From positions 5,310,946-5,374,945 of the forward strand of contig JAXIVH010000028.1 of NCBI GenBank assembly GCA_036785325.1: DNA of 64,000 bases, given 5' to 3'. Below the pieces are notes generated by a model. That model saw only the letters and a list, made by a program, of their open reading frames with translations, was not told the DNA's origin and searched no databases. Source of the stretch: Urophycis tenuis. Lineage: Eukaryota > Chordata > Actinopteri > Gadiformes > Phycidae. The position numbers and the translations under genes were made by a program. Positions 35,004-45,190 of this stretch are shown in pieces (positions within the stretch are counted from its first letter, which is position 1; every line of letters begins with the position of its first letter).

Positions 35004-35950
35004 ACCCAACCCTAACCATAGGCCTAACTTTAGCCCTAACCCTAACTCAACCCTAACACTAACCTTTACCTTGGCCCTAATCTTAACACTAACCTCAACC
35101 CCTAACCTTAGCCTTAACACTAACCCTAACCCCTACTCTAACTCTAACCCTAACCCCTACTCTAACTCTAACCCTAAGCCTACCCTAACCTCCAACACTA
35201 ACCCTACCCTAACTCTAACGCTAACCCTAACTCTAACCTTTGCCCTAACTTTAGCCCTAACCCTAGCCTCAGCCATAACCCTAACCCTAACCTTAGCCCT
35301 AACCCTAACCTTAACCCTAACCCTAACCTTGGCCCTAACCTTAACACTAACCTCAAATCTAACCTTAACCCTAACCTCAGCCATAACCCTAACCCTAACC
35401 TTAGCCCTAACCCTAATTCTAGCCCTAACCCTAATCTTAACCATAACCTTAACCCTAACCTTGGCCCTAACACTTAACCTAACCTTATCCATAACACTAA
35501 CCCTAACCTCAACCCTAACCTTAACCCCAATCTCAGCCGTAACCCCAACCCTAACCTTATCCATAACCTTAAACCTAACCCTAACCTCAGCCCTAACCTT
35601 AACCCTAACCTCAGCCCTCATCTTAACCCTAACCCCTAACCCCTAACCTTAACCCTAACCTCAGCCCTCATCTTAACCCTAACCCCTAACCCCTAACCTC
35701 TAACCCTAACCCTAACCTTACCCTAACCGTAACGCTAACCTTAACCCTTACTCTAACCTTAGCCCTAACCTTAGCCCTAACCGTAACCCTAACCTTAACC
35801 CTAACCTTAACCCTAAACCGTAACCTTATACCTAACCCTAACCTCAGCCCTAACCTTAACCCTTACCGCAACCCCTCCCATTTACTTCAAACCTAACGTT
35901 AAGGTTAACTGCTAACTCTACCCCTAAATCTACCCTAACCTTAACCTACA
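35004..35950. repeat. Degenerate telomere-like tract, T2
   Basis: Same variant order as T1. An extra copy of the segment CCTTAACCCTAACCTCAGCC-CTCATC lies near 35646-35699, shared with T3 and absent from T1. Confidence 0.9.
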
Positions 35951-36134
35951 CTTGACATATTGGAGGAAGAAGACAATTACCCAGCATGCATTTCATCCGG
36001 AAAACTTTTCACAAAAAAACCCATTACCAAAGTACCTACGGCGAGAATAGACTACCCCAAGAAATTGTTGTTTTGGGTGAGGAAAGTAAGCCATTGAGTC
36101 TTCTCTAAGGTCAACTTCCTACACAATCTCTGTA

Positions 36135-36504
36135 GTCGCGCGGTGTATGGGGCATAGGAATTGTTATTAACAGGCTGTTCGGCATGGGGTCCTGGAGGGG
36201 CCAGGGAGGCAGTGCTTAGTCGCGGCTGGCCTTGGCCTTTCCTACCCTGGGACCGACTGGGAAGGCACCGCTGGTCGGGGCTGGTCTTGGTCTTTCCTAG
36301 GTCTGGACACCCATCGCTGAGGATAGCTGCATTGGGGGACCGTGGAGGCAGTGCTTTGTCACGGCTGGCCTCGGTCCTTCGTGACCCCAGTTTTCTGCTA
36401 GTTCATCTGGACCCAACAGAGGACAAGAACCAAGCTCCGGCCCTGATTGGCCAAACCAGGGCTACCTAGCGGTGTTAACAACTGGTTTGTGCTGGTCAGG
36501 GGGT
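36135..36504. other. GC-rich block of T2
   Basis: Copy of the T1 block at an offset of 2,124. GCATAGG near 36149 puts a stop at the start of the frame that is open in T1 and T4. Confidence 0.7.
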
Positions 36505-37125
36505 AAGTATGTGCCCCCTCCTCTCCATAACCAAAACAATGTATCCTAAAAAGTGTTTTACTTACCTTTACTTACCTCGACGTTACCTCAACAAATGATC
36601 ACTCCTAAAAAAGCTTAAACCCAATACCAATTCCATTTCGGAAACGACACACCTTGAGAATTGATCACTCTCGGGGGGGCCTCCCTTGGGTGAGGGTGTA
36701 TAGTGACAATGGCCAGAAACACCCTATGATCCCAGGGTCCACTACTGATGACGTGTCCTAATATTTCGATAGCACGTTTATACTAAAATAGAAATGGAAA
36801 AGAAAAGTCTCACTCCAGCTGTGACTCGTCTTTATTCAAATAAGTAAATATACCAATGCATTGGAAGTACCTTCAATCAAACTAGATTGACCTCCATCTT
36901 GGAACAAAGACAACCTTTGGGAAAAGGAAAAACAAGTCTATATCTCCAAATCAGCGGTTATATCACAACAAGACAGATAACCATTTCGTTTTACTTCATT
37001 CTTGGTAATATGGGAAAAGAGAGCTGCGGATGACTAGATATTGGCGAGTGCAACTGCCTTTGATCCCCTATTCAACTACCGAGTCGTTGGATGAGGTGGG
37101 GGGTGGTCATCGAGATAACTCTAAC

Positions 37126-38074
37126 GAACCCAACCCTAACCATAGGCCTAACTTTAGCCCTAACCCTAACTCAACCCTAACACTAACCCTTACCTTGGCC
37201 CTAATCTTAACACTAACCTCAACCCCTAACCTTAGCCTTAACACTAACCCTAACCCCTACTCTAACTCTAACCCTAACCCCTACTCTAACTCTAACCCTA
37301 AGCCTACCCTAACCTCCAACACTAACCCTACCCTAACTCTAACGCTAACCCTAACTCTAACCTTTGCCCTAACTTTAGCCCTAACCCTAGCCTCAGCCAT
37401 AACCCTAACCCTAACCTTAGCCCTAACCCTAACCTTAACCCTAACCCTAACCTTGGCCCTAACCTTAACACTAACCTCAAATCTAACCTTAACCCTAACC
37501 TCAGCCATAACCCTAACCCTAACCTTAGCCCTAACCCTAATTCTAGCCCTAACCCTAATCTTAACCATAACCTTAACCCTAACCTTGGCCCTAACACTTA
37601 ACCTAACCTTATCCATAACACTAACCCTAACCTCAACCCTAACCTTAACCCCAATCTCAGCCGTAACCCCAACCCTAACCTTATCCATAACCTTAAACCT
37701 AACCCTAACCTCAGCCCTAACCTTAACCCTAACCTCAGCCCTCATCTTAACCCTAACCCCTAACCCCTAACCTTAACCCTAACCTCAGCCCTCATCTTAA
37801 CCCTAACCCCTAACCCCTAACCTCTAACCCTAACCCTAACCTTACCCTAACCGTAACGCTAACCTTAACCCTTACTCTAACCTTAGCCCTAACCTTAGCC
37901 CTAACCGTAACCCTAACCTTAACCCTAACCTTAACCCTAAACCGTAACCTTATACCTAACCCTAACCTCAGCCCTAACCTTAACCCTTACCGCAACCCCT
38001 CCCATTTACTTCAAACCTAACGTTAAGGTTAACTGCTAACTCTACCCCTAAATCTACCCTAACCTTAACCTACA
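37126..38074. repeat. Degenerate telomere-like tract, T3
   Basis: Variant order identical to T2, including the extra repeated segment near 37770-37823. Confidence 0.9.
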
Positions 38075-38258
38075 CTTGACATATTGGAGGAAGAAGACAA
38101 TTACCCAGCATGCATTTCATCCGGAAAACTTTTCACAAAAAAACCCATTACCAAAGTACCTACGGCGAGAATAGACTACCCCAAGAAATTGTTGTTTTGG
38201 GTGAGGAAAGTAAGCCATTGAGTCTTCTCTAAGGTCAACTTCCTACACAATCTCTGTA

Positions 38259-38627
38259 GTCGCGCGGTGTATGGGGCACAGGAATTGTTATTAACAGGCT
38301 GTTCGGCATGGGGTCCTGGAGGGGCCAGGGAGGCAGTGCTTAGTCGCGGCTGGCCTTGGCCTTTCCTACCCTGGGACCGACTGGGAAGGCACCGCTGGTC
38401 GGGGCTGGTCTTGGTCTTTCCTAGGTCTGGACACCCATCGCTGAGGATAGCTGCATTGGGGACCGTGGAGGCAGTGCTTTGTCACGGCTGGCCTCGGTCC
38501 TTCGTGACCCCAGTTTTCTGCTAGTTCATCTGGACCCAACAGAGGACAAGAACCAAGCTCCGGCCCTGATTGGCCAAACCAGGGCTACCTAGCGGTGTTA
38601 ACAACTGGTTTGTGCTGGTCAGGGGGT
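38259..38627. other. GC-rich block of T3
   Basis: Copy of the T1/T2 block with a single-G deletion near 38458, which truncates the 108-codon frame to 85 codons. Confidence 0.7.
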
Positions 38628-39248
38628 AAGTATGTGCCCCCTCCTCTCCATAACCAAAACAATGTATCCTAAAAAGTGTTTTACTTACCTTTACTTACCT
38701 CGACGTTACCTCAACAAATGATCACTCCTAAAAAAGCTTAAACCCAATACCAATTCCATTTCGGAAACGACACACCTTGAGAATTGATCACTCTCGGGGG
38801 GGCCTCCCTTGGGTGAGGGTGTATAGTGACAATGGCCAGAAACACCCTATGATCCCAGGGTCCACTACTGATGACGTGTCCTAATATTTCGATAGCACGT
38901 TTATACTAAAATAGAAATGGAAAAGAAAAGTCTCACTCCAGCTGTGACTCGTCTTTATTCAAATAAGTAAATATACCAATGCATTGGAAGTACCTTCAAT
39001 CAAACTAGATTGACCTCCATCTTGGAACAAAGAAAACCTTTGGGAAAAGGAAAAACAAGTCTATATCTCCAAATCAGCGGTTATATCACAACAAGACAGA
39101 TAACCATTTCGTTTTACTTCATTCTTGGTAATATGGGAAAAGAGAGCTGCGGATGACTAGATATTGGCGAGTGCAACTGCCTTTGATCCCCTATTCAACT
39201 ACCGAGTCGTTGGATGAGGTGGGGGGGGTCATCGAGATAACTCTAACG

Positions 39249-39956
39249 AACCCAACCCTAACCATAGGCCTAACCTTAGCCCTAACCCTAACTCAACGTT
39301 AACCTTGACACCAACCTTAGCCCGGACACTAACCCTTACCTTGGCCTTAACCCTAACCCAACCCTAACCATAGACCTAACCTTAGCCCTAACCCTAACTC
39401 AACCCTAACCTTGGCCCCAACCTTAGCCCTGACATTAACCCTTACCTTGACCCTAACCTTAGCCCTAACCTTAGCCCCAACCCTAACCCTAACCTTAAAC
39501 CTAGCCTTAGCCCCAACCCTAACCTTAGCCCTAACCCTAACCTTAACCCTAACCCTAAGCCCTAGCCCTAACCCTAACCTTAACCCTAACCTCAACCCTG
39601 ACCTTGGCCCTAACCCTAACCCAGACCCTAATCCCTAAACCTAACCCCTAACCCCCTAACCCCTAACCCTATCTCAACCCTAACCTTGGCCCCAACCTTA
39701 GCCCTGACATTCACCCTAACCTTGGCCCTAACACTTAACCCTAACCTTATCCATAACACTAACCCTAACCTCAACCCTAACCTTAACCTCAGCCATAACC
39801 CCAACCCTAACCTCAACCCTAACCTTAAACCTAACCCTAACCTCAGCCCTAACCTTAACCTCAGCCATAACCCCAACCCTAACCTCAACCCTAACCTTAA
39901 ACCTAACCCTAACCTCAGCCCTAACCTAACCCCTAAACCTAACCCTAACCTACACT
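39249..39956. repeat. Degenerate telomere-like tract, T4
   Basis: CCCTAA variants with more CTTGGCCCC and CTTAGCCCTGAC words than T1-T3, and an internal duplication of CTCAGCCATAACCCC (near 39788 and 39860). Confidence 0.9.
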
Positions 39957-40140
39957 TGGCGTATTGGAGGAACAAGCCAATTCCCCATTATGCATTTCAA
40001 CCGGAAAACTTTGCGCGCAAAAAAAACCATCACCGAAGTACCTATGGCGAGAATAGACTAGCCCAAGAAATTTCTGTTTTGGGTAAGGAAAGTAAGCCAT
40101 TGAGTCTTCTCTAAGGTCAACTTCCTACACAATCTCTGTA

Positions 40141-40510
40141 GTCGCGCGGTGTATGGGGCACAGGAATTGTTTTTAACAGGCTGTTCGGCATGGGGTCCTG
40201 GAGGGGCCAGGGAGGCAGTGCTTAGTCGCGGCTGGCCTTGGCCTTTCCTACCCTGGGACCGACTGGGAAGGCACCGCTGGACGGGGCTGGTCTTGGTCTT
40301 TCCTAGGTCTGGACACCCATCGCTGAAGACAGCTGCATTGGGGGACCGTGGAGGCAGTGTTTTGTCACGGCTGGCCTCGGTCCTTCGTACCCCCGTTTTC
40401 CTATTAGTTCATCTGGACCCAACAGAGGACAAGAACCAAGCTCCGACCCTGATTGGCCAAACCAGGGCTACCTAGCGGTGTTAACAACTGGTTTGTGCTG
40501 GTCAGGAGGT
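40141..40510. other. GC-rich block of T4
   Basis: Copy of the T1 block with several substitutions (for example CTGGACGGGG, CGTACCCCC). The 108-codon frame is still open here (40149-40475), but its loss in T2 and T3 argues against coding. Confidence 0.7.
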
Positions 40511-40628
40511 AAGTATGTGCCCCCCTTCTTGTTCTCCATAACTAAAACAATGTATCCTAAAAAGTGTTTTACTTACCTTTACTTACCTCGAGGTTACCTC
40601 GACAAATGAGCACTCCTTAAAAAAGTTT

Positions 40629-40689
40629 GGAATAGAATAGAATAGAAAATACTTTATTAATCCCAAGCTGGGAAATTGCAAAATTGTTT
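40629..40689 (-). mobile_element. Retroelement 3' tail insertion in T4
   Basis: A 61-bp insertion absent from T1-T3, which read AAAAAAGCTTAAACCC. Read on the minus strand it has a TTTCCC-GGGA box, ATTAATAAAGTA and TTCTA repeats, a poly(A)-signal-plus-microsatellite tail of teleost LINE/SINE type (family not named). GTTT occurs on both sides (40625-40628, 40686-40689) as a possible short target duplication. Confidence 0.6.
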
Positions 40690-41195
40690 AAACCCAATAC
40701 CAATTCCATTTCGGAACCGACACACCTTGAGAATTGATCACTCTCGGGGGGGCCTCCCTTGGGTGAGGGTGTATAGTGACAATGGCCAGAAACACCCTAT
40801 GATCCCAGGGTCCACTACTGATGACGTGTCCTAATATTTCGATAGCACGTTTATACTAAAATGGAAATGGAAAAGAAAAGTCTCACTCCAGCTGTGACTC
40901 CTCTTTATTCAAATAAATAAATATACCAATGCATTGAAGTATTTTCAATCAAACCAGATTGACCTTCATCTTGGAACAAAGAAAACCTTTGGGAAAAGAA
41001 AAACAAGTCCATATTCCAAAATCAGCGGTTATATCACAAAAAGACAAACAACCATCCCATTCACTCCATTCTTGGTTACAAAGAAAACCATCAAGTCTAT
41101 ATCTTCAAATCAGCGGTTATATCACAACAAGACAGATAACCATTTCATTTTACTTCATTCTTAGTAATATGGGAAAAGAGAGCTGCGGATGACTA

Positions 41196-41286
41196 GATAT
41201 TGGCGTGCGCAACTGCCTTTGATCCCCCATTCAACTACCCAGTCGTTGGATGAGGTGGGGGGGATCATCGAGATAACTTAAAATGA
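41196..41286. repeat. Head of partial fifth telomere-like unit
   Basis: GATATTGGCGTGCGCAACTG and the G run before the tract match the heads of T1-T4. After this tract the unit does not continue with the GC-rich block. Confidence 0.85.
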
Positions 41287-41383
41287 ACCTAACCCTAACC
41301 CTAACCCCTAACCCTAACCCTAACCCTAACCCCTAACCCCTAACCCTAACCCTAACCCCTAACCCTAACCCTAACCCTAACCC

Positions 41384-41422
<39 letters not shown>

Positions 41423-41672
41423 TAACCCAATTTGTTCCCCAGCCCTAACCCTAACCCAATTTGGCCCTAGCCCTAAACCTAAACCCAATTTGGTCTCTAA
41501 TCATCCCTAAACCTAACCCAATTTTGCCCCTATACCTAAACCTAACCCAATTTGGGCCCCTAATCCTAAACCTAATTCTTAAGCCTAGCCCAATTTGTTG
41601 CCCTAACCCTAACCCCTCTATCTAAGCCTAATTTGGTTCCCCAACCCCACCCTTAAGCCCAAACCCTGACCA
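41287..41672. repeat. Telomere-like tract with the most canonical CCCTAA repeats
   Basis: 41287-41433 is nearly pure CCCTAA with CCCCTAA interspersed, the closest to a real telomere repeat in the window. 41434-41672 decays into CCCTAACCCAATTTGG-type repeats. Confidence 0.93.
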
Positions 41673-42296
41673 TAAAATGGCTAGTTTTGCCATTTAGTAT
41701 TATTTAGGATTTTGGATTTATGTTTGTTTTGTTATTTTGCAAGTTGTGGTGAAGACAATAAAGCCCCACTACTTTTCAACGGCATTGCCACCCCTCGTGT
41801 TTGTCCACACGGTCCAGGCCAGAGAGTCCACATCCCAATACGTGGGGTGATCAAGTCGGTCCCTCACAATGACATTTTTGGAAATTTCTGGAAATAAAAC
41901 CTCCCACCGGTGGCCACCAGATGGAGCCATCCCTTTTGATCCTCCCCGATCCTTTTTGGTCGATCCCAGGGTTGCGCAATAGGGACTTGGGGGGGGGGGG
42001 GGGGGGTCGTTCGCCTTCTTCAGGCAAACTCTCCGCCAAGTCCCTAAGCTCACGCTAACCGACCAATGGTTGACCAAAGCTGAGCAGAGTTGAGCAGCGA
42101 TCGGCCAATGGCGGAGCGATGCTGAGCAGAGCTCGGCGCTCAACGGACCAATCGCTGAGCGAGGATCGGAATACGTCACCTAATGTTTTTACGACTCATA
42201 CGTAGTCACGGTCATTGCTGTCCACTGCCAACGGAGGATTCGACTAAGGTGAATTTGATGATCTTCATCCTTTGCGAGTTAATAATTCGACTTTTC
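41673..42296. other. Non-satellite DNA between telomere-like zone and satellite edge
   Basis: Contains AATAAA at 41757-41762 and 41893-41898, a CCACCAGATGGAGC word (41914-41927), and an 18-G run (41989-42006). A stretch at about 42060-42170 repeats GCTGAGCAGAG and CGGCCAATG/CGGACCAAT. A 136-codon minus-strand frame (41769-42179) spans this but translates the C/G run and the short repeats, so I do not call it a gene. The AATAAA-bearing part may be a retroelement end; I cannot identify it. Confidence 0.6.
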
Positions 42297-42764
42297 GTTA
42301 AGGTATGTATTTAGCTGTATCGATTTCGTAGAAAGAGAAACGATTCCGTTGACGTTGAAGCTATGTTTTTAGCTGCTGGGTAGACTTCATTCAAACTATC
42401 GCCGTTTTGTCTGTGAGCAAGCATATGACTCGTGGATGATCTCCTTTTAATCGTGGCAATCTAAGCTTTCCAACGGCGTATGGCAAGACTATATTCACTA
42501 AAGGGTCGTTGAAATACTAAGCTAATTAATTTGTGTTCTGTAAGGAAAGATTGATGTTAATTGAAACGTTGAAGGTATGTCTTTAGCTGCTGTGTAGACT
42601 TCAGTCAACCTGACGCAGATTTGTCTGTGAGCAACCAAATTGCTCGGAGATGGGCTCATTTTAAACGGGGAAATCTAAGCTTTCCAACGACGTATGGCAT
42701 GACTATATTTGCCCATGGGTCGTCGAAATAATAAGCTGATTCATGTGTGTTCTGTTGGCTGTGG
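42297..42764. repeat. Satellite array 11: degenerate edge monomers
   Basis: A fragment GTTAAGGTATGTATTTAGCTG at 42297 is a short decayed monomer start. A monomer from 42357 has many changes in its first 110 bases (for example ACTATCGCCG, CATATGACTC, TCCTTTTAATCGTGG) and then becomes normal. The terminal-type monomer follows at 42571. Decay at the outer end is what an array boundary normally shows. Confidence 0.88.
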
Positions 42765-42942
42765 AAAGAAAATAGCACACAAGTCATACCAAGTCACCTT
42801 TATTTTTCAGTGATAAACATTAATAAATAAACAGTATGGACATTGTATAAACAGTTGTATAAAAAGTGTAAACGGTATGAACAGTGTTCTTATAAAAGAT
42901 ATCAATATCAATACTGATCACGTGTGTATTTTATATTTCCAG

Positions 42943-43446
42943 GTTATTTGTTGATGAGCCAGAGCCTGTGACTCCCACCAACCGGCCCGTTCAGCCCACT
43001 GCGTTGTCGTCCTCCACCCGGCCGAAGCCTCCTGCGCCCACCCGCCTCCAGCCGAGGCCTCCTGCTGCATCAGCCTGTGGCCCGCCCGCCCCCTGTGTCG
43101 GCAGCACCCATACCGTTGGTCCTCCCCGCACAGCCACAGGCCCCCTCCGTCCTGCTTCGTGGGCCATCCTGCAGCTGTCTCTGCAGTCATCGTGTGTCAA
43201 AACCATTCAAACTTGTATATGGTAACATTTCAAAATGACACCAGCATAAATGAGGACCTTGCAATAGGTTGTGTGTTACAGGACCCCCCTGGCATACAGC
43301 TGTATGTCTCTGTGAAGGTGGTTGTGAAGAACTGCATCCGGCTGAACAAGTACAAGTGCCGGCGAGGCAGCAACTCTCTCGAGGGGTTGCACGCCCACCT
43401 GGTTAACGCCATCCCTTCACAGCGATATGGGATCATGCCGTTCCAA
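42943..43446 (+). CDS. Exon block copy 10, candidate transposase-derived exon (open form, edge copy)
   Basis: Open form: CAG at 43279 and CGA at 43363, with GCATCA and GATATGGG. The second-half frame is open from 42958 to the donor. A private C-to-T (ACCGTTGG, Ala to Val in the proline-rich frame) lies near 43115. It is the copy closest to the decayed array edge, which hints that the open form is ancestral. The first-half frame conflict is as in the other copies. Confidence 0.35.
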
Positions 43447-43456
43447 GTAAGTGATT

Positions 43457-43525
<69 letters not shown>

Positions 43526-43783
43526 GCGCGCGCATATATACACACACACACACACTCGCATATATACACACACATATATATATATACTTAAACATAGCTG
43601 ACCCTTTTTTTCCCCCTTCTCGGGGATTATGCTCCCAGTTTTGATCTCGGACGTCTGGTCACTTATAGCATATAATAATATTCTATTACTGTTAAGCCAA
43701 CTATGAATAATAAAACAGGCCAAAACATGTGTCCTTTATCATAGCTACACGTATTACAAAAAAAACGCGTGAATTGAAAAGTT
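43447..43783. repeat. Intron-like microsatellite segment of macro-unit 10
   Basis: 337 bases with a long CA run, CGCGCGCGC, and standard later blocks. Confidence 0.9.
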
Positions 43784-44191
43784 GAAGGTATGTTTTTAGC
43801 TGCTGGGTAGACTTCAGTCAACCTGACGCAGTTTAGTCTGTGATCAACCAGACTGCTCGCGGATGGGCTCATTTTAAGCGGGGAAATCTAAGCTTTCCAA
43901 CGGCGTATGGCAAGACTATATTCACTAAAGGGTCGTTGAAATACTAAGCTAATTCATTTGTGTTCTGTAAGGAAAGATTGATGTTAATTGAAACGTTGAA
44001 GGTATGTCTTTAGCTGCTGTGTAGACTTCAGTCAACCTGACGCAGATTTGTCTGTGAGCAACCAAATTGCTCGGAGATGGGCTCATTTTAAACGGGGAAA
44101 TCTAAGCTTTCCAACGACGTATGGCATGACTATATTTGCCCATGGGTCGTCGAAATAATAAGCTGATTCATGTGTGTTCTGTTGGCTGTGG
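43784..44191. repeat. 214-bp satellite array 12 (2 monomers)
   Basis: Only a first monomer (43784) and the terminal-type monomer (43998), 214 apart. This is the shortest complete array and shows that the two end types are sufficient to make a unit. Confidence 0.95.
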
Positions 44192-44369
44192 AAAGAAAAT
44201 AGCACACAAGTCATACCAAGTCACCTTTATTTTTCAGTGATAAACATTAATAAATAAACAGTATGGACATTGTATAAACAGTTGTATAAAAAGTGTAAAC
44301 GGTATGAACAGTGTTCTTATAAAAGATATCAATATCAATACTGATCACGTGTGTATTTTATATTTCCAG

Positions 44370-44873
44370 GTTATTTGTTGATGAGCCAGAGCCTGTGACT
44401 CCCACCAACCGGCCCGTTCAGCCCACTGCGTTGTCGTCCTCCACCCGGCCGAAGCCTCCTGCGCCCACCCGCCTCCAGCCGAGGCCTCCTGCTGCGTCAG
44501 CCTGTGGCCCGCCCGCCCCCTGTGTCGGCAGCACCCATACCGCTGGTCCTCCCCGCACAGCCACAGGCCCCCTCCGTCCTGCTTCGTGGGCCATCCTGCA
44601 GCTGTCTCTGCAGTCATCGTGTGTCAAAACCATTCAAACTTGTATATGGTAACATTTCAAAATGACACCAGCATAAATGAGGACCTTGCAATAGGTTGTG
44701 TGTTACAGGACCCCCCTGACATACAGCTGTATGTCTCTGTGAAGGTGGTTGTGAAGAACTGCATCCGGCTGAACAAGTACAAGTGCCGGTGAGGCAGCAA
44801 CTCTCTCGAGGGGTTGCACGCCCACCTGGTTAACGCCGTCCCTTCACAGCGATGTGGGATCATGCTGTTCCAA
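44370..44873 (+). pseudogene. Exon block copy 11 (TGA form with CAG, mosaic)
   Basis: The only copy that combines CAG at 44706 (as in open copies) with TGA at 44790 (as in broken copies). Private changes: CCTGACATAC (Gly to Asp) near 44717 and CATGCTGTTCC near the donor. It is either an intermediate in the mutation order or a recombinant. Confidence 0.6.
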
Positions 44874-44883
44874 GTAAGTGATT

Positions 44884-44938
<55 letters not shown>

Positions 44939-45190
44939 GCGCATATATACACACACACACACACTTATATATACACACACATATATATATATACTTAAAC
45001 ATAGCTGACCCTTTTTTTCCCCCTTCTCTGGGATTATGCTCCCAGTTTTGATCTCGGACGTCTGGTCACTTATAGCATATAATAATATTCTATTACTGTT
45101 AAGCCAACTATGAATAATAAAACAGGCCAAAACATGTGTCCTTTATCATAGCTACACGTATTACAAAAAAAACGCGTGAATTGAAAAGTT
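44874..45190. repeat. Intron-like microsatellite segment of macro-unit 11
   Basis: 317 bases. Long CA run, CGCGCGC, the CTTATATATAC variant, and TCTCTGGGATT instead of TCTCGGGGATT. The array then starts with TAAGG rather than GAAGG, as at 60607. Confidence 0.88.

Larger units (their letters stand above)
34913..37036. repeat. Telomere-like tandem unit T2
   Basis: 2,124 bases, near-identical to T3 over its whole length. The AT-rich remainder (36505-37036) and the spacer between tract and GC block (35951-36134) match those of T1. Confidence 0.93.
37037..39159. repeat. Telomere-like tandem unit T3
   Basis: 2,123 bases, one G shorter than T2 (CATTGGGGACC near 38455). Otherwise it differs at only a few sites, so T2 and T3 are a very recent duplication. 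Confidence 0.93.
39160..41195. repeat. Telomere-like tandem unit T4 (most divergent)
   Basis: 2,036 bases with a shorter and differently ordered telomere-like tract, a retroelement-tail insertion, and a tandem duplication of about 85 bases near its right end (around 41019-41160, repeating AATCAGCGGTTATATCAC). The frames at 40934-41164 and 40959-41192 read through that duplication and are not supported as genes. Confidence 0.9.

Noticed and set aside
41769..42179. 136-codon minus-strand frame with a polyproline stretch
   Set aside because: It translates the G18 run and short internal repeats; no recognisable domain.
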